Below, in pieces: positions 22,509-35,212 of a stretch of DNA of 64,000 bases (position 1 is its first letter; every line of letters starts with the position of its first letter). The DNA comes from Onthophagus taurus (lineage: Eukaryota > Arthropoda > Insecta > Coleoptera > Scarabaeidae). Location of the stretch: positions 40,772,206-40,836,205 of the forward strand of contig NC_091972.1 of NCBI RefSeq assembly GCF_036711975.1, read 5' to 3'. A program made the position numbers and the translations under genes. The notes under the pieces are model-generated. The model was not told where the DNA came from. It did not search any database and saw only the letters and a list, made by a program, of their open reading frames with translations.

Positions 22509-25500
22509 TTATTTAAAGCATACTGGTCCAACATTGAATCCAAACGCTTGATTTGAATTTCCATAATCTACTGGATAAAAATCGACAATAGGTAATTGGT
22601 TCAGCTTCGGAGTTCGTATCTCAAAAACAGTTTCACTTTTACTTTTCCTAGATTTACATCCATCGAAAACGATGATTGGTTTAATCGCTTGATAAGAAAA
22701 TTCTTGATCGTTTTCTCCTAATAATTTTATAGACAAGTCGTGTTTACTTGTTTTTGTATTAAACCAAGCCGCGCTATTCATACACGTGTACGTGAAGTTT
22801 TGGTATGCATTTTCGGAAAGCAGACGAAGAAATGTCATTTGTACCAAGCCAACTGTTTCATAAGTAATTTTAAATCCACCGCGTAAGTTCGAATACCAAT
22901 CATTTTTATTGTTGTTCTCTTTTCTCCAGGGAATATTTGGCATCTTGGCGCTATGAACGTCGGGAAAAACGCAACTTTCGCCTTCCGATGACATGTTACA
23001 ATAAACATAAATTGCGTCGTCTATCATTCCTAAGTTTGGATCTATCCAATACCAACCGTCAAGAAATTGCGGGTGGCCATAATACAAATCTCTGCAAGTT
23101 CTAACTGGGTTATCTCTTGTACCAACTGGTTTCCTAACTCGCTCCAAATCTTGCCTCATCGAATAAATACTGCTATACATATCCAAAAATTTCAAACTGA
23201 CGTCCTCTTTATTGTAACCGTCTTCGTCGTCAACATTTGCATCGCCAGGATTTCCAGTTGTTGTGGTAACAATATCTTCATATTCAGTTCTGAAAAAATC
23301 GAAAATATTTTAAAATACAATCAATATTTATAGAAAATCTAACAAATTATAATGATTTGTCCCAGAGGAAAATAAAAACAAGTCATACATCAACTCTTCT
23401 AGACTTCTTCTTCTTCGTGCTGGAGGTCCTTTATCGTAGTTTCCACTTTGCAATTGAAACAAAAGCTCTGGTGGTACCAAAGGCATATCAGCAGCCGGTC
23501 CGGGCGGTCCGGGAGGACCCACGGGACCAGGTTCTCCTTTCAATCCACCGATTCCTTCAGACCCTTTAGGGCCAGCAGGCCCTTCTAATCCAGATAACCC
23601 AACAGGGCCATCGTTTCCTTTCAGACCTGGTGGGCCAATCGGTCCGATGTCACCTTTTTTGCCTTCAACTCCTTGTGGACCTTTTTCGCCCCTCTCCCCC
23701 TTTTCACCCGCTTCGCCCTTCAAACCCTGGTGGCCCATTTCTCCGCGATGACCTTTCGGGCCTCGTTTTCCGCGATCTCCTTTTTGACCACGAGGACCAG
23801 AAGAACCAATTAGACCAGCTGATCCGGGAACTCCCGGTGTACCCGGTGGACCATTATCGCCCTTGAAAAATGTTATAAAATTAATTCTTAATAATTTTGA
23901 AAATAATCTTTACAGCTTGGCCTGGTGATCCTCTTGGACCAGTTGTTCCTTGCGAACCTGGAATTCCTTGAACGCCAACGGGTCCCATAGGGCCTGGGGG
24001 ACCTGAGGCTCCTTTATCACCTTTTTCTCCTGGTAGCCCAGTGTTGCCTTGTACTCCTGCGGGTCCTTCAGAGCCAGGTTTTCCAGGGGTACCAACTGGA
24101 CCCATTTTTCCCGGTAAACCAATCTCTCCAGGAAGGCCAGGTTCTCCAGGTTTACCGTCTTCACCTTCTTTACCAATATCTCCCTTAACACCGACTCCTC
24201 CAGGTTCGCCAGGAGGGCCTGGAAACCCTGGTGGACCGGCAACTCCTTTTGCACCTTCCGGACCAATAGCACCGCGAGGCCCGATCGATCCAGGAAGACC
24301 CGGCTTTCCTTCTTCTCCTTTTTGCCCCTGAAGACCGCGCTCACCCTGAAATAAATATAAATAAATGTACTATAGTTTCCCGGTACTGGAAGTTCGTATT
24401 CCATATAATATGTATACCTGTTTTCCTTCGGGTCCTATTGTTCCCATCGGACCCGGTTCTCCTCTATCTCCTTTTATTCCTTGTAAACCCTCGGGTCCAG
24501 TAGCTCCTGGTGAACCTTCTACTCCTTTTGTTCCTCTAGGTCCTTGTTCTCCCTGCGATCCTGGAGCACCAGGTGGGCCTTTTTGGCCAAGATCTCCTAT
24601 TTCTCCTTTAATTCCTGGTGGACCTGGTAATCCTTGAGGACCTGCTGGTCCAGCAGTTCCCTGGATGCCTATTGGACCATCTTCTCCTTTAATCCCTTGT
24701 CGTCCAATTTCACCAGGAGGACCTCTTTCTCCGATAGGACCGACTGGGCCAGGTTCACCTCGTAATCCTTGAGGACCTGATGACCCTTCTGGGCCCTATA
24801 AAATTCGACAAATACAAATATAATCTTGATCGTTTTTATTTTATTTACGCTTTCTCCTTTTGAACCCTTAAATCCTTTCTCTCCAGGTGGCCCGATGTCA
24901 CCTTTATCACCGTCTTCCCCCGGAGGTCCAATTGGCCCGGGTGCTCCTGGTAATCCTCTTGCACCGGCTATACCATCGCGTCCCATAACACCGGCGGGTC
25001 CAGGTTCTCCACGTTCTCCTTTCGCTCCACCAGATCCTGGAGACCCGGATGGTCCTTTTCTTCCATCGGCACCTGGTGGTCCATCTTTACCAGGTTCTCC
25101 TTGTTGTCCCTTGTCTCCACTAGGTCCTATTAACCCTGGTGGACCATTTTCACCTTTCAAACCGGGAATGCCCTGATAAAAATAAGAATAAAAAATAAAA
25201 CATCCAACGACTTTAGAATAAATATCATATGCACCACGATGATACTATTTATTTTCAACCATTTCAAAAAATAAATACTGTTAGAAATAGATATACTTAC
25301 TGGCAATCCATTCATTCCCCTTTCTCCTGGAAATCCCGGCAATCCACTCGTTCCAGGTGATCCTGGTTTTCCTGCAGGACCTGGTAGGCCAGGACTACCT
25401 TCTTTTCCCACTTCCCCGGGTAATCCCGATTCGCCTGGAATTCCCGGACTTCCTGGTGTTCCTGGTTCCCCAATTGGGCCTGGCTCCCCTGTAGGTCCTT

Positions 25501-28500
25501 GAGGTCCAACCACTCCGGGTGCACCCGGAGATCCTGGCGGACCGCTGTCACCAGGGGCTCCTCTTTCTCCCGGTGGTCCGGCTATACCGTCTTTTCCGTT
25601 CAGTCCGGGAGATCCAGTGGGCCCCGCGAATCCACGTGGACCTTCTGGGCCTTGAACTCCAACTTCTCCTTGAGGACCTGGAGGTCCAGGTTGACCAGTA
25701 TCTCCTTTAGGACCTGGCTGTCCTTCTCCTCCGCGCCTGCCTCTTGAACCACGAAAGCCTCGAGGTCCGGTTTCACCGCGTTCACCTGGAATTCCAGGGT
25801 GACCCTGGATAAGATTGGACAAGTATCCGTGAAAAAGATTAGACATAATTTTGAATAACTTACTCTTTCTCCCTTATCACCTGGTGACCCTACTCTTCCG
25901 GTGGCCCCTTTATCTCCTTTTTCACCGGGATTTCCTGGATACCCAGGAAATCCCTGAATGCCAATCTTACCTTTTTCACCAGAAGGACCTATTGCCCCTG
26001 TTTCTCCTCTAGGTCCATCGTATCCCTGAGAGAGTCTTAATATATTAAATTTGTTTGCGGCAAAAGACATTACATTACTTTGGGTCCCTCTGGCCCTTCT
26101 AAACCTGATGCACCAACACTTCCTTGTACTCCAATATCACCTTTACTACCAGCTTCCCCCTTTTCTCCTTCAGGGCCCTTGTCTCCTTTGTCACCCTTAT
26201 CTCCTTGTTGTCCTCTTTTTCCTTCATCACCTTTAGGTCCTCTTCCTCCAGGAAATCCGATCGAGCCAACTGAACCTTGAATACCTTGATCTCCCTTTGG
26301 ACCGGGTATTCCCGGATTTCCCGGATGTCCTGGCAAACCTTCTGATCCTGGTAGACCGGGAATTCCGGGCTTTCCTTGCGGACCCTTGAAGGAAAAGAAA
26401 GAATAAGCTGAATAATCATCTAAAATGTTAATTTTACTTATTTACAGCCCAGAACTTTTGAAATATAATTGCTTTAGCTATTATACATACAATAACTAGG
26501 AAGTTGCTTAAGAACCGCACATTTTTTTAACTAAAAAAAGTTAAACGGTATTGTTCGGTTGGCATTGTTTGCTGTACTGTCGGATTATTTTGGTTAGTTA
26601 TGATTCTTTTCGGACTCAAGATCCACGTGAGATGTTTAAAATCACAAGATTTTTTTTTTGAGAATTAAAATTATACAAGTTTGATTCAACACCAACACTC
26701 TTATTTGAAAGGAATAATTTTTCTCCCAAACGACTTATGTTTTCGAGATTCTTGTTTATATACTTTACTTAACTAATACATATTGCTACCTTAAACAATC
26801 GCACAATTTGTGTAAATCAACTTTAATCAGACTGTAGCAGTAAATTAAAAATTCACCATGATTCCTGGGGGCCCTAAATGTCCCTGTGGTCCCGGTGAAC
26901 CCATAGATCCAGCCGGTCCAGTTTGTCCAGGTGCACCCGGTTGTCCAACCGGCCCTTGGCTGCCTTTAGGCCCAATAGGCCCTTCATTCCCTGGAATTCC
27001 TGGGCTGCCAGGCATTCCTGGAAGCCCTCTTGGTCCTGTAAATCCTCTAGGTCCCTAAACATATTTAAAGGTTACAAACAAAAAAATTGTTATTATGTTT
27101 ATTGTTACCATTTCTCCTGGCATTCCTGGCAATCCCGGGGGACCCTCTTCCCCTTGCATTCCTTCATGTCCAGGCATTCCTTTCTCTCCTTGTAAGCCAA
27201 GATGTCCTCTTTCACCTTTATCGCCAGGAAGACCTGGTAAACCAACCATGCCTTGTTCGCCTTTTGTTCCAGAAGGTCCAGAGAGACCTCTATCTCCATC
27301 CCTTCCTGGTCGACCTCTTCTACCTTCACGTCCCGGATGTCCTATCGGACCTCTTACACCTCGTGGACCCTAAAATATTGTTCTGGCTAAGAGAATGTTT
27401 AACTATATTAAATATTTTCATACCGGTTCGCCAATTTCACCAGGTTCTCCTTTAGTTCCTTCTGCGCCTGTTGGCCCTTCCGGTCCGGGAAGTCCAGTCA
27501 AGCCCATTGGACCTTCAGTTCCCCTCATAGACATCTTCAAAAAGGATATCACGTACTTTAAACAGTCAAGAAATTGTGGATGGATTTTCTCGTCAAGATA
27601 CTCACCATGTGTTGAGCTAACATTTGTCTTAAGGATTCCGTTTGGCTATCTGGACCTTTATCATTTCCTTGAACGTTCATCTAAGAATTCATAATAAAAA
27701 TATTTTACAAAAAAGAAATTTTACATTTATTTACTGGAAGCATGAAAACATTTCCGGGCGGTCCAGGACTTCCTGTCACTCCCGGATAACCGTCCCTTCC
27801 CGAATCTCCTTTTGGACCCGGATTTCCCGGTAATCCTGGAGGTCCAGGATAACCACGCGGACCAGGTGGACCTCTGTTAGGGTTGTAAGGATAATTTGGA
27901 GAGTAGGGACCATTATTTGAATCGGTTGGAGAACTTTCATATTCCGGCAAATCTGGAAGATCTAGTGTTTTTTCTGATGCGTTAGTGACTTCTGGTTGTT
28001 CGGTCATATCAATATTTTCATCAATTTCAGTTGTGGTTCCTTCAGCAGTTTCCGTAGAAAATTGTGAATAATCAGGACCAATTAAACTACTTCCAACGCC
28101 TTGTAAATCCTTATCCTTCGTACTTAAATCATGTTCCATATTATCTATGTATCCTACATTTTGATTAAAATTTTTAAATTCCGTTGAATTTCGTTTCTGG
28201 TTGAGATGCTCTAATTGAACATTTCCATTTAAAAGAAATTCGTTTCTTTGTTCAAACAGATTATTCTTGTTTCTAAGCATTTCCTGATTCAGTTTTGAGT
28301 TGACAATGTCAAAATTACTGTTATTCTGAGCAATTATATTCAGTCCTCGGTTAGATTCTGTTTCTACATTTGAAGAAAATTCAATATTTTTAATATTGCT
28401 TCCATGATTCGATAAATTATTTAAAGAGTTACTCGAAGAAGTCTTGATCTTAGCATCAATATTATTGCCATGATTTAATAAATTATTGCTTGATGAAGAA

Positions 28501-31500
28501 CTAGATGAACTACTGTAAGATGTTGTATAATAAGAAGTTCCACTACTTGAACTTGAAGAGTAACTATAAGAACCGTTCGAAACAATACTTCCATCGTTCG
28601 TTAAAACTGGGCAATTAGGTGCATGTATCGTGCAAATTTCGTATGCTTCATCAGGAGTTGGTGCAATTTTCAATAATTGAATATCACCCTAAGAAAAATG
28701 TATAAAAAATAAGCCCCAATTAGATAGGATTTTCATTATAACAAGAGAATCTCTCAACCGATTGTAACGATCAATATCTTATTCGAAAGCTTACTCCTTA
28801 ATCAATCCACGCCGAAATAATACCCAATTCGAGTATAACTCGAATTACCCGATTCGAAATCTCTTTCGAATTCCAGTAAAACGCCAAAATATTGCGAAAG
28901 CATGCGAAAATAACACAAAAATTACCTTTTTTAGGTGGTCATAACACATAAAGGATATAATCGTTTGTCAAGATCTATATGTCATTCGATTCGCCATAGT
29001 TTTTTCTATCGAAATCACAAAATCTCAATCGTTTCGCGTTAACATTGTACAGCTCTCAGAACAACACCGTGTTCGGCTTGTTCAATCACGATTTCATTCA
29101 AAAGGTGAAAATTAGATCTTTTATAACTTTTCTCAATCTTGATAATCGAGTTCATCGTTTACGAGTGATGACCATCTAAAAAAGGTCATTTTACGTTATT
29201 TTCGTGTACTTTGGCAATATTTTAGTGTTTTAGCGGAATTCGAAAGAGATTTCGAATTGGGCATTTCCACTTTCGTGGAAATCGATTGAAAGGTTTCCTT
29301 GTTATAATCTAAATCCTATGTAATTGGGGGCTAGATAAATTAGAGGCTAACTTCGTACACAGTGATTTTGACAATTTATTTTTTATATGTAAAAAAAATG
29401 TTGAAAATGACGAAATTTATGGTTTTATTTTTTAACGATTCTTATGTCATATGATGTGGGCGTCACAGTAAAGTAGATTCATACCAAAAAAAAATGCGAT
29501 TTATTCATTATTTACCACAAAAATTAAGAAAAATGAAATGACAGTTAAATTACAAATTTATGGTATCGTAAACCGAGACTACTACACCGAGGCTCCAGGT
29601 AGCCGCTCGTTTATTGTCGGTTGGGTAATAAAGCAACCGTCCAGCTTAATTTTGAGCCGGTTGAGGCTTAATGTTGAAGTTATTTTATTACAAATATAGT
29701 TTTTTTAACTTAATATTAAGGTATCTAAGGTCCACTTTTACCACCTCTTGATAAATTTATCCGATTGATAAATTGGCGCTCTTAGCCAATGAGAGCGCTT
29801 AAAACCACTGTAACCATGGTAATTATCTATCGGTTAAATTTATCAAGAGGTGGTAAAAGTGGGCCTAAATCAATTTAATAAAACCTTCTTATTAAAAAAA
29901 TTAAAAGATGTGTTTGTCATTTCAACACAACATTTTTTCGGAATTTCCTAGAAACAGATTAGAGAGGTTGTTTGTTTGGAATAACATTATTTAATTCTTA
30001 TGCCAAGAGATTGTTTTGTAAATTGTAACAAATGCAAAGGTGTAATTTTGACGTGCTTTTATATCTTTGGTTCAGTTTAAGTGTGATTTTCCTAGAGTTG
30101 ATATTGAAGTTGTGCAAACTACTTAGTGTTCAAAAAGCCATTTACGTTTTCGAATAACGAAAAAACGGACACGATTTTAATCTACGGCGAGGCAAGGCTC
30201 AACGCTTGCTTAGCATCACAGATTTATTCGGAAAGATTTCCGGATAGAGTCACACCTAATTCAAGAACATTTCAAAGGCTTTTGGATGGCCTTAGGGAAA
30301 CTGGCTCCCTTAAACCCAAGAAGAGAACTGTATTAGAAAAGGGTTCTACATACGAAATTAATCAGGCCCTGGTACTAAACCTTGTGGAAAACGATCCACA
30401 GGTAAGTGTTCGAAAGATAAGTCGTCAAGTCAATGTGAGTTACGAAGACGTCGGTTCAAAGAGTGTTGACCTCTATTCATAGATAGCACCCATATCATAT
30501 CGACCTGCACTAACAATAAGAGTGACACGGCGATGACTGCTTCCATCGAGAAAGTTTCTGTGTATGGGCTTTAGAACAAGTGCATATAAATGAGAACTTC
30601 TCTCAAAATGTATTGTTTACCGATGAAGCAAGTTTTAAATCATGCGGAAATGTCAATAAGCATAACTTGCAAGAGGAAAATCAAAAGGTTTGGGCACTGA
30701 ACGTGTGGGGAGGCATTATAAATAACCACTTAATAGGGCCTCATTTTTTTTGCAGAAAATTTGTCAGGAGAAATGTACGCTAACTTTATCCAAAATGTAT
30801 TAGACAATTACTTAGAAGACATTCCGTTAATAAACATTGTGGATGCAATTGGATGAGGCTCTAGCCCATTACTCCAGAAATGCGATAAATGCTGTCCACC
30901 AAAAATTTCCCGAAAGATGCTGGAAGTATGCAGGACGTAACGGTCTGATTTGCTGGTGAACGCACCACCGGATTTGACACCTATGGATTTCTTCGAGTGG
31001 GGCATGGTGAAAAAAATTGTTTACCAAACAGTACCAACAACGCGAGAAGATATGCAGCAACGTATTATTGCCGCCCTTGAAGAAATCAATCGAGGGCACC
31101 TATGAGATAATGTCCAACATTCATTTAGACACCGGTTAGAAATGTGTATTAATCAAGAAGGACATAATTTCGAACATGTTATTTAAAACAAAAGAACTTT
31201 TTGTTATTAATATTGTTGTTTAATTTTCTACAAATTAGATAAAAATTTCGTCCAGGTAAAAACGGTAAACATATCTGTTAATCTTTTCAACAAAAAAATT
31301 ATATTAAAATTTTAATCGACGGCACCAAGGAGATAATGTCCAAAATTCATTTAGATACCGATCACTACACACCTGGTCTACTGCTTTATTACCCAACCGG
31401 CAATAAACGAGCGGCTGCTAGTAAGGGTAGTAGTCTCGGTCGACGGTGCCATAAATTTAACTGTCATTTCATTTTTCTTCATTTTTGTTCTAAATAATGA

Positions 31501-32726
31501 ATAAATCGCATTTTTATTGCTGTGAATTTACTTTACTATAACTCCCACATCATATAATATAAGAATCGTTAAAAAATAAAACCATAAATTTTCTTATTTT
31601 TAACATTTTTGCAAATTATTCGCAAACCGTTCAATAAAAAATTTATTTGATATTTTCACCACCTGTAGGGCCAAGTAAGGTAGCTTAATACATATGGAAT
31701 TTGAGGTTTCTATCTTGAAATTTAGACGTAAAAAAAGCCGATACCACTACCGATGGGACATTCTGTATATGTATGTATATTTTTATTTTTAAAAATGTCC
31801 ATGATTATTCTAAAATTCTAATTAATTATTCTATCAATGAAATATCGATATAACGTTAAAGAAGTAGCATTTTAGAATAATTGTGGACAATATTTTAAAA
31901 TTATATCGGAATATATTTTACGTTGTAGAATCCACCTCCGATAAGTTCATGGCCCATTGTAATAATTCCTGAAGTAGTAAGAGTCGAAGAAGGTTTCCTT
32001 GCAAGTTTTTTACTTATGGTTGATTGACAATTACTTATCAACGTTACGGAATCACCTTTTACACTAAAAGCTAATCTATGCCACCTAAAAAAATACTTGA
32101 GAATTATGTTTATTAAATACTATTTATTTACTCGTTAATGTTAAGTGGAATATCAAAAGGTATTAAATTTCCATCTTCCGGTAAACCGTCTTGATCCTCG
32201 TAAAGTAGAGTTACTTCATTTTGGCCAACTGTCAAAGCTAATTGTTCGTCACCGTTTTCACTGTAAATTGTAAAAATTGGATTTCCAGGTCCTAAAAAAA
32301 TCGAAATAAAAAAAAATCGCGATTTAAATTTTTCATTTGTATTTAGCTACCAAAAACTCTGGTTACAAATAGGATTGAAAAATCTTTCGGAAATCCATGC
32401 GGAAATAAATTATTTGTGCTCAGTAGAATTTGAGATTTGTCGCTTAATTTAAACCCAAAATCGTTTTCAATTGTATTATTGCTATTATTAGAAAAACATC
32501 TTCCGGGAACTTTTTTTAGTTCAAATGGTTCGCTAATAAGGTCAGCATGATTTAAGAGGTCCACGATTTCTTCTAAAAAAATATCCAGAAAATTAAATGT
32601 TAGAACTAAGATTAATAAATGAGTCTTACTTTGTCCAGAAACTGTTTGAAATACAAATATTTTTAAACAACACAAAAGCCAGAAATGTTTAAAAATGGCT
32701 TCTTTAGCCCATTTATTGTAGAACAT
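22509..32726 (-). CDS. Fibrillar procollagen alpha chain (type V/XI-like)
   Basis: Starts at 32726 with a signal peptide ending near VSGQ. Exons 32726-32630, 32572-32351, 32291-32132 and 32084-31922 join in phase to give a thrombospondin-N/LamG domain. It ends in exon 28688-27735 ([10 protein letters not shown], then [11 protein letters not shown]), as in vertebrate alpha1(V)/alpha1(XI). That exon continues into a serine-rich and acidic variable region and then Gly-Pro-rich triplets. Many Gly-X-Y exons follow between about 27.54 and 23.33 kb. A basic RRRRS stretch at the end of the helix may be a furin-type cleavage site. The last exon (about 23292-22509) is the COLFI C-propeptide with RTCRDL, YWIDPN and GPVCF, stop at 22509. 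Fibrillar collagens build extracellular fibrils. The first intron after LamG (31921-28689) contains transposons. Exact helix exon borders were not all worked out. The C-propeptide keeps six of the usual eight cysteines. Confidence 0.9.
28712..29360. repeat. Foldback repeat family A, copy 1 (collagen intron)
   Basis: The left end AGCCCCAATTAGATAGGATT and the inverse of the right end (AATCCTATGTAATTGGGGGC) pair, with TTATAACAAG/CTTGTTATAA just inside. The interior shares blocks such as CATTCGATTCGCCATAG with the second copy at 42.19-49.24 kb. No protein is encoded. It lies inside the intron between the LamG exons. Confidence 0.65.
29729..29865. repeat. MITE with TAA target duplication nested in the mariner-like element
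   Basis: GGTCCACTTTTACCACCTCT and its inverse bound a 137-bp palindrome with TAA at 29726-29728 and 29866-29868. The arms extend to GATAAATTTA. The interior pairs GCGCTCTTAG... with ...GAGAGCGC. This is a Harbinger-type MITE by target triplet, younger than its host. Confidence 0.7.
30126..31185 (+). pseudogene. Degenerate mariner-family transposase
   Basis: The first open part (30126-30482) shows the insect transposase helix-turn-helix with [15 protein letters not shown] and [15 protein letters not shown] second part (30580-30783) has [12 protein letters not shown] and LNVWGGI, which carry one catalytic aspartate. A third part near 30958-31110 has [13 protein letters not shown] with the last acidic residue context. 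Stops and frame changes separate them, so no functional protein can be made. Confidence 0.8.
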
Positions 32727-33894
32727 GATTTTTCCTAATAATTATCTAAAAATTAGTAATACTTCAATTGAACCAGCATTTTTACCAATTACTGGTTTAA
32801 ACGTGTATTTGATCGTGTTTCTGTTTATTAGAAAAATAAATTCAATTTTAGTAAACTGTTTGAAACCAATCCCAACACTGACTTTCCGTAAAATTATATT
32901 ATGTTTTTTCTTAATAATTACCTAGTGAACTCTGGAAACCGTCCCCATATCCTTTCAAAACAAATAATTTTCACTTTTGAAACACCGGAACTGTTTTCTC
33001 TTTAAAACAGCATCTCTTTGCCAATTTTATATGACGAACCAGTATTACACTTTCGATCACGTTCTGTGCCACAAGAAACTGTTTGTGTGTAAAGATCTCT
33101 CCGGGAACGATGTTTATGTTAAACAGAACGGTAACTTTTAAATTGTGTTCGACATTATGTGTGCCTTCTTTTAATGATGACATTACCAAACGCGACTCAA
33201 AAAAAAGGAGTAGTTAAACTGTTGCCCAGCAGTTCAATAAGTAAAACGCGTGCACCAATTGGGATCGAGATCTTACGCAATTCGGTTCAAGAAGAGAAGA
33301 GTTATCGACCTTTTAATTACTTTTATGTCTAGTTGGATTTTTTTAAAGCGATAAAGAATGATTTTCATTTAAATTTTCTATATTAATAATCTTAAAATAT
33401 AACTAAAATCTGTTAAAGTGGTAATATAGGTATTTAATTTATGAAATTAAAAACAAATTTTCAAGTATAACTAGTACACAGAGCATCACTTTATCGTATA
33501 ACACTTATTTTAACAATATAGAGATTTTGTTTTATCATTCGCAAATTTTATCATCACAAATTATCACAAATTTTATCATTCGGGAAAACGGTTTTCACAA
33601 ACTTCTTTTATGTTACATCGTTATATAGTCTTGATGGGTCTAAAAATTCTGTGTAATTAAGCTATCTAATATAGAACATTTGAAATAGTTTGTTCAAGAA
33701 ATAAGCCTATATTAAGTTGACCTATATGTTATATACGATTCTCGTTGAAGACTCTGTAGATGGTATGTTAATATTTTTGTAAAGTGACCTAAATAACTTG
33801 ATATAAACATATGTTCCTTCAATTAGGTGTTAAGAGAACGATGATTATGCGCTTTAATGAATATTTATTGCCATTGACGTAACGATGCGTAATG

Positions 33895-33960
33895 AATGTA
33901 AATATTATGCGTTATATGTAGTGATATTATCGATATCACTACATATAACGATAAGGTGAT
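33895..33960. repeat. Short near-perfect hairpin
   Basis: TTATATGTAGTGATAT is followed after TATCG by its exact inverse ATATCACTACATATAA. The pair could form a 16-bp stem. It stands alone in AT-rich intergenic sequence; function unknown. Confidence 0.5.
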
Positions 33961-34141
33961 TTTTTAAGGCGGAAAACAAAAAAACTCAAAACAACGTTTG
34001 CTAAACTCTGTCATAAACTCTACAAAGGCGTACATTTATTTCAATTTATACTGGATTTGGGACCCTCAAACCGTATATGTAATTATGTAGTCCATCAAAA
34101 TCTCGAGGTCGAATTTTTGCTCGGTAACATTACTTTTTCTT

Positions 34142-34392
34142 GAACTAAAATTAGAACTAAAACTTTCGGGTTTTGCCGTGCGTCTTTTAAGAAAAGGCTT
34201 GACGTTTTGGATGCCATGTTACAACCTTCTGCAGAAACTGGTTCGAAGTCACTTCGAAGAACTTCGAAGAAGGTTGCAACATGGCATCCTAAACGTCAAA
34301 CCTTTTCTTAAAAGACGCACGGCAAAACGCGAAAGTTTCTAGTTTTAGTTCTAATTTTAGTTCAATTCACTGCGGCCGTAAAAGCCTTCGTA
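34142..34392. repeat. Palindromic repeat, Penelope-like candidate (copy 2)
   Basis: Arms TTTTGCCGTGCGTCTTTTAA and the inverse, as in the copy at 18.57 kb, with the same GGCCGT-AAAGCCTTCG tail. Here both arms keep the GTTGCAACATGGCATCC block, so the palindrome is more complete. The GAAAC box of the hammerhead-like motif is mutated to TAAAC in the right-hand arm. Confidence 0.5.
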
Positions 34393-34600
34393 TATACTTA
34401 CATATATTATGTATTACTTTTTCTTTCTTCTAATGTGAGGTATATATTTATTTTGTCATATTATCCAGTTCATCAAATGTAATTTCTAGGATTCTTAAAC
34501 AAAATATTTATGTTTTGCGTTCGACATAAATTTGAAACAGATAGAATTCTGGTAATTGTTATATTCAAGTTGATTCGTAATAAAAAATTATTGATAAAAA

Positions 34601-34671
34601 TGCATCGGCCGGGAATCGAACCCGGATCGCCCGCGTGGCAGGCGAGCATTCTACCATTGAACCACCGATGC
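34601..34671 (-). tRNA. tRNA-Gly (GCC)
   Basis: 71 nt on the minus strand starting GCATCGGTGGTTCAATGG. The anticodon loop CUGCCACG gives GCC. The acceptor stem GCAUCGG pairs with CCGAUGC, and the T-arm CCGGG-UUCGAAC-CCGG is intact. The discriminator base is A. No intron and no neighbour tRNA within the visible flank. Confidence 0.96.
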
Positions 34672-35212
34672 TGATGTTTATACGCACTTCCAATTCCAAC
34701 AAATTTAATTCTCATTTTTAAATACAATAGTAATTAGATAATATGAACTACATAATCAAGTTATACAGGCTAATTCACATAAGAACCGACACAGAGCAGG
34801 GACATTTAGAGGACAATAAATTAAGATGATTTAACGCAACTTATCTCTATACTAAGTTATACCCCTGAGGAGTTACAGGCCTTCAAAGTTGGGTCTTGAG
34901 AGTTTAAAATATACAATATCTTTGTAATACATTAAGCAAGAGAAACCAAATTTCGTATACGTTTTGAGTGTACCAAGGGTATTAATAAGGCATTTCAAAG
35001 GGTTGATTAAGGGATATGGTACCTAGCCTAAATTTTTACAGATTTTTTTAACCTTTCGACGGAGTTAATACATAATTACTTCATTTCGTATGGAATTTAA
35101 TTCTAAAACACTTTTTATTTTTATTACTTTTTAAAAAACTTTGTTGTTTTCATAAAAAACTCAAATAACTAAAGACATGTATTTCGTTAATCTTGTTTAA
35201 TATCAACCAAAA

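Larger units (their letters stand above)
29389..31612. mobile_element. Mariner-like transposon with about 230-bp terminal inverted repeats
   Basis: Sequence at 29389-29650 recurs inversely at 31370-31612, for example AAATTTATGGTTTTATTTTT, AATGCGATTTATTCATTA and CGCTCGTTTATTG. Between them is a broken transposase. The element sits in an intron of the collagen gene on either strand without disturbing its exons. Precise ends and target duplication are uncertain because the flanks are A/T-rich. Confidence 0.7.
32727..34600. other. Intergenic region upstream of the collagen gene
   Basis: AT-rich; the collagen promoter should lie near 32.75-33.2 kb. The frames at 32725-32925 and 32971-33189 have no recognisable product. 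The hairpin at 33.9 kb and the Penelope-like palindrome at 34.14 kb are listed separately. Confidence 0.35.

Noticed and set aside
23328-27560. Regular short repeats that could be mistaken for a tandem or CRISPR-like array
   Set aside because: They are the Gly-X-Y codons of the collagen helix on the minus strand. The plus-strand proline-rich frames are shadows of it.
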